Source of the DNA: Posidonia oceanica
Lineage: Eukaryota; Streptophyta; Magnoliopsida; Alismatales; Posidoniaceae
DNA length: 64,000 bases
Reading direction: 5' to 3'
NCBI GenBank assembly: GCA_037176725.1
Contig: JAZBRS010000029.1
Coordinates: forward strand, 46,448,001 to 46,512,000
The translations under genes were made by a program, and so were the position numbers. The notes beneath the pieces are model-generated. The model made no database searches. It was not told the DNA's origin and worked only from the letters and a program-made list of their open reading frames with translations. Numbering within the stretch: position 1 is the first letter of the stretch; the number at the start of each line of letters is the position of its first letter. Below, in pieces: positions 10,504 through 24,300 of the stretch.

Positions 10504-12229
10504 ATGAGCGGTGCGAGTGTAAGAACAAGACACCGTAAGAACCACACAATGCAGGTGCGAAGACCTGCAAAGGGGAGAGGAAGCAAGTGGAGGGATCGCC
10601 ACTATTCTGTGATCATTTCCCACTAAACCGTCCCACGATGTGTCTCGCATGCTGCCCAAAGCTCGCTGTGCAATCAGATCGTGGAAAAGGGCGAAGAAGT
10701 CCGCAATCAGTAGCGAATCCGAGGGAAAACTCAACCCAAAACACTTGTGAGTACGCGAAGAGGGGGAACAGAGTTGCTAGACAAAAGGGGGGCCCAAATC
10801 TACATGCACGGAAAACAAGACGCGAAAACAATGTATGAAATACAAATGGTGTGCAAATGAATGTTGTGCAAGGGTTTAGAAGGACTTACTTTGGAGATCT
10901 GAGGCCTGATCTAAAAAGTGCTTGGTTCATGCTGAAGAGTGCTCCACCAGGGTCGTCCAGGTAGCTTGGTTGCGAAGATCTGACGGTCGGATCGGAAGAT
11001 ATCCCAGCTTGAAGGCAGAAGGGCCAGAATAGGGGAGAAGAAAGGATCTAAGTGTAAGAAAGGTCCTAAGGGTGTGCAAAACAGGTCCTCCCATGTAAAT
11101 GGGAGCTAAGTGTGCTCAAAAGTGTCCTAGGAGACTGAGGGCAATAAAAGAGGGGCTGCAATGCATGCAAAAAAACGCAAAGGGGGAGGACCTATGTGCA
11201 AATAGGAAGAGTGCAGGAGTTTATGTGCAAATTAACCCTAAATGCGTGCAAAAGAGTGTAAATGTGTGCAAGGGTGCTAATGCAGGGATGCATGGACTAA
11301 ATGCAAGGTTAATTAGGGTAGATGTGTGCAAAAATGCAAGGAAAGGGGTCTAAGTGCAAAGATTTTGAAAAGTTAGGGGCTTTTATGCAAGGTTTTTGAA
11401 AACTAGAGGATCTGAGTGCAATTTTGCAAAATGTAGGATTCAAAATGCAATTTTATAGATAAACATGCATTAGAACAAGTTTTGAAATCATATGGGGGAT
11501 TAACATGCAATTTTGAAATATATAGGGTCTAAAATGCAATTTTGCAAGCAAAACAGTGGTCTAAATGGTCTGGGAATGCAAACAGAGGTCCTATATGCAA
11601 TTTTTCAATATGCAGGGTCTAAAATGCAATTTTACAAGCAAAATATGCATTTAAATGACTTTTATAAGCATGCAGAGGACCTATGTGCAATTTTTAAAAC
11701 ATGCAGGGTCTAAAATGCAATTTTATAAGCAAAATATGCATTTAAATGTATGCTGTGCATTAATGAAGGACCTATATGCAAAAATCAAAAAGTATGGGGG
11801 AAATGATGTAATGCAGTAAGAAAAATTGGAAAATAAATGCATGAGTTAATAGAACAGAGGACTAAAGTGCAAATGGGGAAAACAGCAGGGTTTAAAAATG
11901 CAATTTACTAAGGAAAAATATAAACATTAAATCAAATTATTGATTGAAGGACTAACATGCAATAATGGAAAACTAGAGGGCCAGAATTAAAATAAACATT
12001 GAAGGAAAACACAGTAGAGGGACTAACATGTAATTAGGCAGTTTTTTAGAATTTTCATGCAATTTCATATGATTTAAATGCAGATTTAAATGATTGTTAA
12101 ACAAAGGCAGGACTAGAATGTAATAAAACAAAATAGTAGGGCAAAAATGCAATATTTGGCAAAAAATGCGTGCTAAGGAGAAATAAAGGCACAGTGATTT
12201 ACAGGCAAAGGAGGACATTGTAGCACAGA

Positions 12230-13660
12230 GCCATCAATGACCGGAGACAGAGGAGGAGGGCTGCTGGTGAGGCGCTGAGCGGCGGGCGGCGTGCTCCGGA
12301 GGCGTGCGGAGGCCTGAGCTGCATCGGAGGGCCATGGCGTGGCCTGACGACGATCGGAGACGACGACAGAGCTTGACTGACCAGGAGGAGGCCGACCGAA
12401 CGATTGGAGCGACACCAGGGGAAACCGGAGGCATGGCTTTGCTCCTGGAGCTCGTGCGGTCCTCAGGCGACGTTCTGGAGCAAGTTCTGCTAACCGGAGC
12501 GGCGGTTTGTGTGCGGACGTCACCGGAGAAGGAAGGTCAGCGGCGGGGTTGACTCAGCGCGAAGGGAAGCAGAATCCTATTCTAAGGGGCTGGGAAGCAT
12601 GTAGGGGAGGAATCTAGTCTACTGGGGAAGAAAGCTACCTGATTCGATGGCTGGAGCGTCCCCCCGACGTCGGCTACTTCAGTAGAGGCCGGCGAAGGTG
12701 GACTGACTGGTGCGGGCGTCTCCGATGGCTCGCAAGCATCTGGAACTGTTCCACGCGGTCCTCCGGAGCTCGCTGGATGCTCAGACGGAAGCTCTGGTGA
12801 CCGGCGGAAGAAATGGCAACTTTGGGCGCACTCGTGACAGCTGGAGGTGGGGGGAGGTCAGTGTTGCTCCTCATGCCGATTAGAAGCGTCCGGTGGGCTT
12901 CTGGATGCTGGGTGAGTGTTTCTGGAAGGTCACATTGGGTCGTGGAGGCCTGGTTCAGGAGTTTGCAGGTATGTTGATTTTTGGACAGGAGGAAGGGACA
13001 ACTGTTTGTGGTGTTGGGTTTGAAGTGTGGTGAGGGTGAAGGCTAAAGCTTGGATGGTTTAGGAAGGTGGTGTTTCAGCGGGTTGCTGGGTGGATTTTGG
13101 GAAGATTTGGTGGTCTGTGGTGCGGGAATTCTGGATGGAGGTGGAGTTGGGTTGCTGCGGTGGATTTCAGGTGAATGAGGGTGAATCTGGGTTGGTTTAC
13201 TGGCCGTGGAGGGGTGGTGAAGGATGCTGGGTGTTGGGTGAGTTTGGGGGATGAATGTGGGATCGGTTTGGCGGGGCTTGCAGGTCAGGTTTTCAGAAGG
13301 AAGGAGGAGGAGAAAAATGCAGAATTTCGGTAGAGGAAGAAGGAGATTGCTCCGGGCTCTCACACTCTCTAATGGCTTTTTCTCTGGGTGACAAGAGGCA
13401 GTAGTGGCTTGGTTGCATTCAGGAGCTGGAGCTGGGTGTATGCTAGGGAAGGTCTGGCTGTCGTTGGGCAAAGCTCTCTCTTCTTCTCTCTCAGGTCTGC
13501 CGGTGCATGTGAAGGCCGTTGGAGCTGGGGTCGTGGTCTAGGTTGGCTGGCACAGAGGGGGGTCTGATGGAGGAAGGGATGGCTGTGAGGTGCGAGAAGC
13601 CAAGGCTGACAGAGGGTGTCAGGTGAGTTCGAAAAACGGTGGCCATGGCAGCTGGCTGTT
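12230..13660 (-). other. GC-rich segment of 3' LTR of A
   Basis: GC-rich block with scattered short ORFs on both strands (longest about 140 codons, 13043-13471 minus, Pro/Ser/Thr-rich). The second LTR repeats it at 36410-37840 with very few changes. Lack of a family signature and compositional bias argue against a protein; it probably covers the promoter and transcript start. Confidence 0.5.
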
Positions 13661-13679
13661 GGAAGAAGAGAGGAGGAGA

Positions 13680-15190
13680 AAGGAGGGAGATGGAAAATGA
13701 AATGAAAAAAAATGATAGATGGAAAGAAGGAGAGGAGGAAGAGGTGTGGGCCGGCTGTAAGGAAAATGGAAAAAAAAGGGAGAGTGGGCCGGGCTGATGA
13801 ATAGGAGGAAAAGAAATAAGAAGAAGGAAAAAAGAGGGGATGTGGGAAAGAAGAAAAGAAACGGAAGAAAAAGAAGGAGAAAGATTTAAAATAGAAAAAG
13901 GATTTGGAAATATTTTAGATTAGTTATTTTTAGGTTGAGATTTTTAAATAGGTTTTAAATGATTGTTTTTTAATTAATTAATTAGGGTTAGGAGGGGTTT
14001 TTGTTTTGTTTTAGGTTTTCTTGATTTTTTCTTAAGTTTTTCTTTAGATTGTTTTTTAAGTTTGTTTTAAATGTTTGTTAAGTTTTTAATTATTTTAAAA
14101 TTAAGTTTTTCTTGTTAAGTATTTCTCTTTTTCTTTTTAATTAAGTCTTTTAAATTGCTTTAAGTTTTTGATTGTTTCTTTTAGATTTGTTCCTTGTTTT
14201 TTAATTACTTATCTTAGGGTTTCTTAATCGTTTCTTCTTTTTTAGGATTTGTTTTTGATTTGTTGCTATTTTTGATAGGGTTCTTGCTTTTGCTTGTTTT
14301 GGTTATATCTTTGTTTTGTTTGTTTTTTAATAGCATTTTCCTCTTGTTTTTTTTTTATATTTTTTAGATTGCTTTCATGGTTTCCTTTTTTAGTTGGATT
14401 TAGTTAGGTTTTTGTTTTTAATTGCTTGTTTATGTTCTTAATTACTTCCTTTTAGGATTTTAATTAGTTTTTCTTTTGTTTTAAAGTTTTAAAAGGTTTT
14501 TTTAAAGATTTAGTGGGAGAAAGGAAAAGGAAAGGGAGAGGAAGAAGAAAAGGGAGGAATGAAGGAGTAAAGAAGAAAAAGAGGGGTGGAAGGAAAGTAA
14601 ATATTAAAAAATCAAGGAATAAGATAAAAATAAAGTAAAAATAAAAATAAGATATAGGAAAGATAGATGCACAAGGTGGGCCCACAGCCAAGCAAGAAGA
14701 AGAGGGAGAAGGGAGTGAAAAGATAGGGGATAATCAGGAGAGAGAGAGAGGAGAGAGAAAAGAATAATCTAGGAGAGAGAAGAGGATAATTTGAAGAAAT
14801 GAAGGGGTTAGAGGTTTAGGAAAGAGGTGAAATTTGGGGAGTGTGTGGCCTAGGATCTCTAGTGTTTGACCTAAGGTTTGGGTTTGGAATTGGGAAGATT
14901 TTGGAAGGGTTTTAAGGTGTAGAAAGAGGGTAGTTTTACCTAAGTTTTCCTGGGTTCGGGGAGTGATTTTGGTTTGAAAATTTGAGGGTTTTTTGGTAGG
15001 TTTGCTAAGTTGGGAAGGGTGAGTTTTTCTATGATTTTTGGGAAGCTTTTGGGCTTGGGAAAGGAGTGTGAATCTAGGTTAAGTTTGGGCTTGGTTTCAA
15101 GGTCCTAAAGTTTTTAATTTTCCTGATTTTTTGGGTGAGGGTTTTCAAAGTCATGTTTCGAAGCCACCAGAAGGATTTCATTGATTTAGC
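13680..15190 (-). other. Low-complexity U3 part of 3' LTR of A
   Basis: Purine-rich stretch (13680-13900), T-rich tract (13920-14500), second purine-rich stretch (14510-14820), then GGTTTTGG-type sequence to the terminus. No coding signal. Confidence 0.75.
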
Positions 15191-15198
15191 CTGTCAAA

Positions 15199-15276
15199 AT
15201 GGGGTGTCTACAGATGCCCCCCTAAGCGAGGTCAAGCGAAGCGAGGCCGCTGCTCAGGGTTGACAAGACACCCCAT
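15199..15276 (-). other. Polypurine tract and clasp hairpin of element A
   Basis: On the sense strand the purine tract AGGGGGGCATC (plus 15213-15223) lies directly before the LTR start TGTAGACACC. The outer arms ATGGGGTGTCT (15199-15209) and AGACACCCCAT (15266-15276) are perfect reverse complements. The first bases of the LTR can therefore pair with an inverted copy about 57 bases upstream, enclosing the tract. B and C have the same arrangement. Confidence 0.85.
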
Positions 15277-15354
15277 CTGACCGACGGGAGTAGAAAATTG
15301 CTATAGACGTGAGTCATTTATTCGGAGGATGCACCAAAAATCATGACTCGTCGG

Positions 15355-15500
15355 CAGAATGAGAATGCAAATGCAGATGCGAATGCACATGCAGTGCAAT
15401 GCATGCCAATGCCGATGCCAATGCGAATGCCAGTGCAGATGCGAATGCGGCTGCAGTGCTGATGCAGCTGATGTTAATGTTGATGTTGAGCCAATATGCA
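15355..15500 (-). repeat. ATGC-rich 6-bp periodic spacer of A
   Basis: Runs of GATGCNAATGCN with roughly 6-bp periodicity between the PPT region and the array. B (41515-41730) and C (62690-62850, reverse complement) have the same type of spacer at the same place. Confidence 0.75.
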
Positions 15501-15570
15501 ATAATGCATGATGCGGATATGGTAAGAGATGGGGCCATGCCGATGAGTGCCGGTGCAATGCAATGATGAG

Positions 15571-15610
15571 TTGACAGACTCCACATCGGATAGTTAGGGT
15601 TATAAGCCCA
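15571..15610 (-). other. Array-edge module, copy 3 (degenerate)
   Basis: CATCGGATAGTTAGGGTTAT followed by AAGCCC lies about 45 bp before the first 81-bp unit. It is the most degenerate of the nine copies but keeps the TAGTTAGGG core. Confidence 0.55.
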
Positions 15611-17159
15611 AATAAAAGGACACCAGGCAAGGTGACGGGTGTCAACTGGGGGAAACTGGGAATGATAAGTACAAGACATATCAAGACCAGACCGCCAGAA
15701 ATGATAGGTGCAAGCCCTAACAAGACCTGGAAGAGGTCGGGAATGATAAGCACAAGCCTTATCAAGACTAGACCACCAGGAATGATAGGTGCAAGCCCTA
15801 ACAAGACCCGGAAGAGGTCGGGAATGATAAGTACAGGCCATATCAAGACCGGACCGCTAGGAATGAAAGATGCAAGCCCTAACAAGACCCAAAAGAGGTC
15901 GGGAAAGATAAGTACAGGCCTTATCAAGACCCGACCGCCAGGAATGAGAGGTGCAACCCCTAACAAGACCTGGAAGAGGTCAGTAATGATAACTACAAGC
16001 ATTATCAAGACCAGACCGCCAAGAATGATAGGTGCAAGCCCTAACAAGATACGGAAGAGGTCAGGAATGATAAGTACAAGCCTTATCAAGACCGGACCAC
16101 CAGGAATGATACGTGCAAGCCCTAACAAGACCCGGGAGAGGTCGAGAATGTAAGTACAAGCCTTAACTAGACCGGACCGCTAGGAATGATAGGTGCAAAG
16201 CCCTAACAAGACCCGGAAGAGGTCGGGAATGATAAGTACAGGCCTCATCAAGACCGGACTGCCAGGAATGATAGGTGCAAGTCCTAACAAGACCAGGAAG
16301 AGGTTGGGAATGATAAGTACAAGCCTTATCAAGACCAGACCGCCAGGAATGATAGGTGCATGCCCTAACAAGACCCGGAAGAGCTCGGGAATGATAAGTA
16401 CAAGCCTTATCAAGACCAGACCGCCAAGAATGAAAGGTGCAAGCCCTGACAAGACCCAGAAGAGGTCGGGAATGATAAGTACAAGCCTAATTAAGACCGG
16501 ACTGCCAGGAATGATAGGTGTAAGCCCTAATAAGACCCGGAAGAGGTCGGGGTTGACAAGTACAAGTCATATCAAGACCGGACTGCCAGGAATGATAGGT
16601 GCAAGCCCTAACAAGACCCGGAAGAGGTCGGGAATGATAAGTACAAGCCTTATCAAGACCGGATTGCCTGGAATGATAGGTGCAAGCCCTAACAAGACCC
16701 GGAAGAGGTCGGGAATGATAAGTACAAGCCATATCAAGACCAGACCGCCAGGAATGATAGGTGCAAAGCCCTAACATGACCTGGAAGAGGTTGGGAACGA
16801 TAAGTACGAGCCATATCAAGACCGGACTGCTAGGAATGATAGGTGCAAAGCCCTAACATGACTCGAAAGAGGTCGGGAATGATAAGTACGAGCCTTATCA
16901 CGACCGGACAGCCAGGATTGATAGGTGTAAAGCCCTAACAAGACCCGGAAGAGGTCGAGAATGATAAGTACAGGCCTTATCAAGACCGGACCGCCAGGAA
17001 TGATAGGTGCAAGCCCCAACAAGACCCGGAAGAGGTCGAGAATGATAAGTACAAGCCTTATCGAGACCGGACCGCCAGGAATGATAGGTGCAATGCCCTC
17101 ACATGACCCGGAAGAGGTCGGGAATGATAAGTACAAGCCTTATCAAGACCGGACCGTCA

Positions 17160-20100
17160 GGAATGATAGGTGCAAGCCCTAACAAGACCCAGAAGAAGTC
17201 AGGAATGATAAGTACAAGCCACATCAAGATCGAACTGCTTGAATGATAGGTGCAAAGCCCAAACTATACCCGAAAGAGGTCGGGAAAGATAAGTACAGGC
17301 CTTATCATGACCGGACCGCCAGGAATGATAGGTGCAAGCCCTTACAAGACCCGAAAGAGGTCGAGAATGATAAGTCCAAGCCTTATCAAGACCGGACTGC
17401 CAGGAATGATAGGTGCAAAGCCCTAACAAGACCTAGAAGAGGTCGAGAATGATAAGTACAAGCCACATTATGACTGGACCGCCAGGAAAGGTAGGTGCAA
17501 GCCCTAACAAGACCCAGAAGAGGTCGGGAATGATAAATACAAGCCTCATCAAGACCGTACCGCCAGGAATGATAGGTGCAAAGCCCTAAGAAGTCCCGAA
17601 GGAGGTCAGGAATGATAAGTGCGAGCCATATCAAGACCGGACCGCTAGGAATGATAGATGCAAACCCAAACAAGACCCGGAAGAGGTCGAGAATGAATAG
17701 TACAAGCCTTATCAAGACCGGACCGCTAGGAATAATAGGTGCAAGCCCTGACAATACCTAGAAGAGGTCGGGAATGATAAGTACAAGCCTTATCAAGACC
17801 AGACCACCAGGAATGATCGGTGCAAGCCCTAACAAGACCTGGGAGAGGTTGGGAATGACAAGTACAAGCCTTTTCAAGACCGGACCAGCAGGAATGATAG
17901 GTGCAAGCCCTAACAAGACTCGGAAGATGTCGGGAATGATAAGTACAAGTCTTGTCAAGACCGGACCGCCAGGAACGACAGGTGCAAATCCCTAACAAGA
18001 CCAGGAAGAGGTCAGGAATGATAAGTACAAGCCATATCAAGAGTGGACCACCAGGAATGATAGGTGCAAAGCCCTAACTAGACCAGGAAGATGTCGGGAA
18101 TGATAAGTACGAGCCTTATCTAGACCGAACCGCCAGGAATGATAGGTGCAAAGCCCTAACATGACCCGAAGAGGTCGGGAATGATAAGTACGAGCCTTAT
18201 CAAGACCGGACTGCTATGAATGGTAGGTGCAAGCCCTAACAAGACCCAGAAGAGGTCGGGAATGATAAGTACAAGCCTTATCAAGACCAGACCGCCAGGA
18301 ATGATAGGTGCAAGCCCTAATAAGACTCGGAAGAGGTCGGAAATGATTAGTACGAGCCTTACAAAGACCGGACGGCTAGGAATGATAGGTGCAAGCCCTA
18401 ACAAGACCAGGAAGAGGTCGGGAATGATAAGTACAAGCCTTATCAATACTGGACTGCCAGGAATGATACGTGCAAGCCCTAACAAGACCCAGGAGAGGTC
18501 AGGAATGATAAGTACAAGCCTAATCAAGACCGGACCGTCAGGAATGATAGGTGCAAGCCCTAACAAGACCCAGAAGAAGTCAGGAATGATAAGTACAAGC
18601 CACATCAAGATCGGACTGCTCGAATGATAGGTGCAAAGCCCAAACTATACCCGAAAGAGGTCGGGAAAGATAAGTACAGGCCTTATCATGACCGGACCGC
18701 CAGGAATGATAGGTGCAAGCCCTTACAAGACCCGAAAGAGGTCGAGAATGATAAGTACAAGCCTTATCAAGACCGGACTGCCAGGAATGATCGGTGCAAA
18801 GCCCTAACAAGACCCAGAAGAGGTCGAGAATGATAAGTACAAGCCACAATATGACTAGACCGCCAGGAAAGGTAGGTGCAAGCCCTAACAAGACCCAGAA
18901 GAGGTCGGGAATGATAAATACAAGCCTCATCAAGACCGTACCGCCAGGAATGATAGGTGCAAAGCCCTAAGAAGTCCCGAAGGAGGTCAGGAATGATAAG
19001 TGCGAGCCATATCAAGACCGGACCGCTAGAATGATAGATGCAAACGCAAACAAGACCCGGAAGAGGTCGAGAATGAATAGTACAAGCCTTATCAAGACCG
19101 GACCGCTAGGAATAATAGGTGCAAGCCCTGACAATACCTAGAAGAGGTCGGGAATGATAAGTACAAGCCTTATCAAGACCAGACCACCAGGAATGATCGG
19201 TGCAAGCCCTAACAAGACCTGGGAGAGGTTGGGAATGACAAGTACAAGCCTTTTCAAGACCGGACCAGCAGGAATGATAGGTGCAAGCCCTAACAAGACT
19301 CGGAAGATGTCGGGAATGATAAGTACAAGTCTTGTCAAGACCGGACCGCCAGGAACGACAGGTGCAAATCCCTAACAAGACCAGGAAGAGGTCAGGAATG
19401 ATAAGTACAAGCCATATCAAGAGTGGACCACCAGGAATGATAGGTGCAAAGCCCTAACAGGACCAGGAAGATGTCGGGAATGATAAGTACGAGCCTTATC
19501 TAGACCGAACCGCCAGGAATGATAGGTGCAAAGCCCTAACATGACCCGAAGAGGTCGGGAATGATAAGTACGAGCCTTATCAAGACCGGACTGCTACGAA
19601 TGGTAGGTGCAAGCCCTAACAAGACCCAGAAGAGGTCGGGAATGATAAGTACAAGCCTTATCAAGACCAGACCGCCAGGAATGATAGGTGCTAGCCCTAA
19701 TAAGACTCGGAAGAGGTCGGAAATGATTAGTACAAGCCTTACCAAGACCGGACGGCTAGGAATGATAGGTGCAAGCCCTAACAAGACCAGGAAGAGGTCG
19801 GGAATGATAAGTACAAGCCTTATCAATACTGGACTGCCAGGAATGATACGTGCAAGCCCTAACAAGACCCAGGAGAGGTCAGGAATGATAAGTACAAGCC
19901 TTATCAAGACCGGACCGTCAGGAATGATAGGTGCAAGCCCTAACAAGACCCAGAAGAAGTCAGGAATGATAAGTACAAGCCACATCAAGATCGGACTGCT
20001 CGAATGATAGGTGCAAAGCCCAAACTATACCCGAAAGAGGTCGGGAAAGATAAGTACAGGCCTTATCATGACCGGACCTCCAGGAATGATAGGTGCAAGC

Positions 20101-21300
20101 CCTTACAAGACCCGAAAGAGGTCGAGAATGATAAGTACAAGCCTTATCAAGACCGGACTGCCAGGAATGATAGGTGCAAAGCCCTAACAAGACCCAGAAG
20201 AGGTCGAGAATGATAAGTACAAGCCACATTATGACTAGACCGCCAGGAAAGGTAGGTGCAAGCCCTAACAAGACCCAGAAGAGGTCGGGAATGATAAATA
20301 CAAGCCTCATCAAGACCGTACCGCCAGGAATGATAGGTGCAAAGCCCTAAGAAGTCCCGAAGGAGGTCAGGAATGATAAGGGCGAGCCATATCAAGACCG
20401 GACCGCTAGGAATGATAGATGCAAACCCAAACAAGACCCGGAAGAGGTCGAGAATGAATAGTACAAGCCTTATCAAGACCGGACCGCTAGGAATAATAGG
20501 TGCAAGCCCTGACAATACCTAGAAGAGGTCGGGAATGATAAGTACAAGCCTTATCAAGACCAGACCACCAGGAATGATCGGTGCAAGCCCTAACAAGACC
20601 TGGGAGAGGTTGGGAATGACGAGTACAAGCCTTTTCAAGACCGGACCAGCAGGAATGATAGGTGCAAGCCCTAACAAGACTCGGAAGATGTCGGGATTGA
20701 TAAGTACAAGCCTTGTCAAGACCGGACCGCCAGGAACGACAGGTGCAAATCCCTAACAAGACCAGGAAGAGGTCAGGAATGATAAGTACAAGCCATATCA
20801 AGAGTAGACCACCAGGAATGATAGGTGCAAAGCCCTAACAAGACCAGGAAGATGTCGGGAATGATAAGTACGAGCCTTATCTAGACCGAACCGCCAGGAA
20901 TGATAGGTGCAAAGCCCCAACATGACCCGAAGAGGTCGGGAATGATAAGTACGAGCCTTATCAAGACCGGACTGCTATGAATGGTAGGTGCAAGCCCTAA
21001 CAAGACCCAGAAGAGGTCGGGAATGATAAGTACAAGCCTTATCAAGACCAGACCGCCAGGAATGATAGGTGCAAGCCCTAATAAGACTCGGAAGAGGTCG
21101 GAAATGATTAGTACAAGCCTTACCAAGACCGGACGGCTAGGAATGATAGGTGCAAGCCCTAACAAGACCAGGAAGAGGTCAGGAATGATAAGTACAAGCC
21201 TTACCAATACTGGACTGCCAGGAATGATACGTGCAAGCCCTAACAAGACCCAGGAGAGGTCAGGAATGATGAGTACAAGCCTTATCAAGACCGGACGGTT
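17160..21300. repeat. Three copies of a 1,380-bp higher-order repeat
   Basis: Blocks starting near 17160, 18540 and 19920 repeat the same series of 17 variant units with a shift of 1,380-1,381 bp and only scattered substitutions. One marker is the variant unit with CCCAAACTATACCCGAAAGA at about 17258, 18639 and 20019. A fourth, more diverged copy starts near 23257. Confidence 0.9.
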
Positions 21301-24300
21301 AGGAATGATAGGTGCATAGGCCTAACATGACCCGAAAGAGGTCGGGAATGATAAGTACAGGCCTCATCAAGACCAGACCGCCAAGAATGATAGGAGCAAG
21401 CCTTAACAAGACCCGGAAGAGGTCGGGAATGATAAGTACAAGCCTTATCAAGACCGGACCGCCAGGAATGATCGGTGCAAGCCCTAACATGACCCGGAAG
21501 AGGTCAGGAATGATAAGTACAAGCCTTATCAAGACCAGACCACCAGGAATGATAGGTGCAGCCCTATCAAGATCCGGAAGAGGTCGGGAATGATAAGTAC
21601 ACGCCTTATCAAGACCAGACCACCTGGAATGATTGGTGCGAGCCCTAACAATACCTGGAAGAGGTCGGGGATGATAAGTACAAGCCTTATCAAGACCGAA
21701 CTGCCTGGAATGATAGGTGCAAGCCCAAACATGACCCGAAAGAGGTTAGGAATGATAAGTACTAGCCTTATCAAGAACGGACCGCCAGGAATGATAGGTG
21801 CAAGCCCTAACATGACCCGGAAGAGGTGGGGAATGATAAGTACAAGCCTTATCAAGACATGACCGCCTAGAAAGATCAGTGCAAAGCCCTAACAAGACCC
21901 GGAAGAGGTAGGGAATGATAAGTATGAGCCTTATCAAGACCTGACCGCCAGGAAGGACAGGTACAAAGCCCTAACAAGACCCGGATGAGATCGGGAATGA
22001 TAAGTACAAGCCTTATCAAGACCGGACAGCCAGGAATGATAGGTGCAAAGCCCTAACAAGACCCGGAAGAGCTCGGGAATGATAATTACAAGCCTTATCA
22101 TGACCAGACCGCCAGGAATGATAGCTGCAAGCCCTAACAAGACCTGGAAGAGGTCGGGAATGATAAGTACGAGCCTTATCAAGACCGGATTGCTTGGAAT
22201 GATAGGTGCAATACCCTAACAAGACCTGGAAGAGGTCAGGAATGATAAGTACAAGCCTTATCAAGACCGGACCGCCTGGAATGATAGGTGCAAGCCCTAA
22301 CAAGACCCGGAAGAGGTCGGGAATGATAAGTACAAGCCTTATCAAGACCAGACCACCTGGAATGATCGGTGAAAAGCCCTAACAAGACCCGGAAGAGGTA
22401 GGGAATGATTAGTACGAGCCTTATCAAGAGCGGACCGCCAAGAATGATAGGTGGAAAGCCCTAACAAGACCCGGATGAGATCGGGAATGATAAGTACGAG
22501 CCTTATGAAGACCGGACAGCCAGGAATGATAGGTGCAAAGCCCTAAAAAGACCCGGAAGAGCTCCGGAATGATAAGTACAAGCCTTATCAAGACCAGACC
22601 GCCAGGAATGATAGGTGCAAGCCCTAACAAGACCCAGAAGAGGTCGGGAATGATAAGTACAAGCCTTATCAAGACTGGACGGTATGGAATGATAGGTGTA
22701 GAGCCCTAACAAGACCCGGAAGAGGTCAGGAATGATAAGTACATGCCTTATCAAGATCGAACCGCCAGGAATGATAGGTGCAAGCCCTAACAGGACCCAG
22801 AAGCGGTCGGGAATGATAAGTACAAGCCATATCAAGACCAGACCGCCAGGAATGATAGGTGCAAAGCCCTAACATGACCTGGAAGAGGTTGGGAACGATA
22901 AGTACGAGCCATATCAAGACCGGACTGCCAGGAATGATTAGTGCAAAGCCCTAACATGACTCGAAAGAGGTCGGGAATGATAAGTACGAGCCTTATCACG
23001 ACCGGACAGCCAAGATTGATAGGTGCAAAGCCCTAACAAGACCCGAATGAGGTCGGGAATGATAAGTACAGGCCTTATCAAGGCCGGACCACCAGGAATG
23101 ATAGGTGCAAGCCCCAACAAGACCCGGAAGAGTTCGGGAATGATAAGTACAAGCCATATCGAGACCGGACCGCCAGGAATGATAGGTGCAACGCCCTAAC
23201 ATGACCCGGAAGAGGTCGGGAATGATAAGTACAAGCCTTATAAAGACCGGACCGCCAGGAATGATAGGTGCAAGCCCTAACAAGACCCAGAAGAGGTCCG
23301 GAATGATAAGTACAAGCCACATCAAGACCGGACCGCTCGAATGATTGGTGCAAAGCCCAAACTAGACCCGGAAGAGGTCGGGAATGATAAGTACAGGCCT
23401 TATCATGACTGGACCGCCAGGAATGATAGGTGCAAGCCCTTACAAGACCCGAAAGAGGTCGAGAATGATAAGTACAAGCCTTATCAAGACCGGACTGCCA
23501 GGAATGATAGGTGCAAAGCCCTAACAAGTCCCAGAAGAGCTCGAGAATGATAAGTACAAGCCACATCAAGACTGGACCGCCAGGAAAGGTAGGTGCAAGC
23601 CCTAACAAGACCTAGAAAAGGTCAGGAATGATAAATACAAGCCTCATCAAGACCGTACCGCCAGGAATGATAGGTGCAAAGCCCTAAGAAGTCCCGGAGG
23701 AGGTCAGGAATGATAAGTGCGAGCCATATCAAGACCGGACCGCTAGGAATGATAGATGCAAGCCCAAACAAGACCCGGAAGAGGTCGGGAATGAATAGTA
23801 CAAGCCTTATCAAGACAGGACCGCCAGGAATAATAGGTGCAAGCCCTAACAATACCTAGAAGAGGTCGGGAATGATAACTACAAGCCTTATCAAGACCAG
23901 ACCACCAAGAATGATCGGTGCAAGCCCTAACAAGAACTGGGAGAGGTTGGGAATGACAAGTACAAGCCTTTTCAAGACCGGACCGGCAGGAATGATAGGT
24001 GCAAGCCCTAACAAGACTCGGAAGATGTCGGGAATGATAAGTACAAGCCTTATCAAGACCGGACCGCCAGGAACGACAGGTGCAAATCCCTAACATGACC
24101 AGGAAGAGGTCAGGAATGATAAGTACAAGCCATATCAAGACTAGACCACCAGGAATGATAGGTGCAAAGCCCTAACAAGACCAGGAAGATGTCGGGAATG
24201 ATAAGTACGAGCCTTATCTAGACCGAACCGCCAGGAATGATAGGTGCAAAGCCCTAACAATACCCGAAGATGTCGGGAATGATAAGTACGAGCCTTATCA

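Larger units (their letters stand above)
8604..15212 (-). repeat. 3' LTR of element A
   Basis: Plus-strand limits are TGTGAACGTGCC and GGGTGTCTACA; in sense the LTR begins TGTAGACACC. It matches 32579-39377 throughout. The length difference of 190 bp is mostly explained by fewer 60-bp units here (about 10 against about 13) plus small indels, for example near 10505 and 14105. In sense order it contains a pyrimidine/A-rich U3, a GC-rich part, TGCATTTAGGTCC-type repeats, the edge module, two tandem arrays and the conserved U5 block. Confidence 0.92.

Noticed and set aside
9131..10570. Very long minus-strand ORFs (about 430-480 codons) rich in Cys and Phe
   Set aside because: They follow a 60-bp repeat (20 codons); all three minus frames and plus frames are open at once. 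No protein family fits, and length changes with repeat number.
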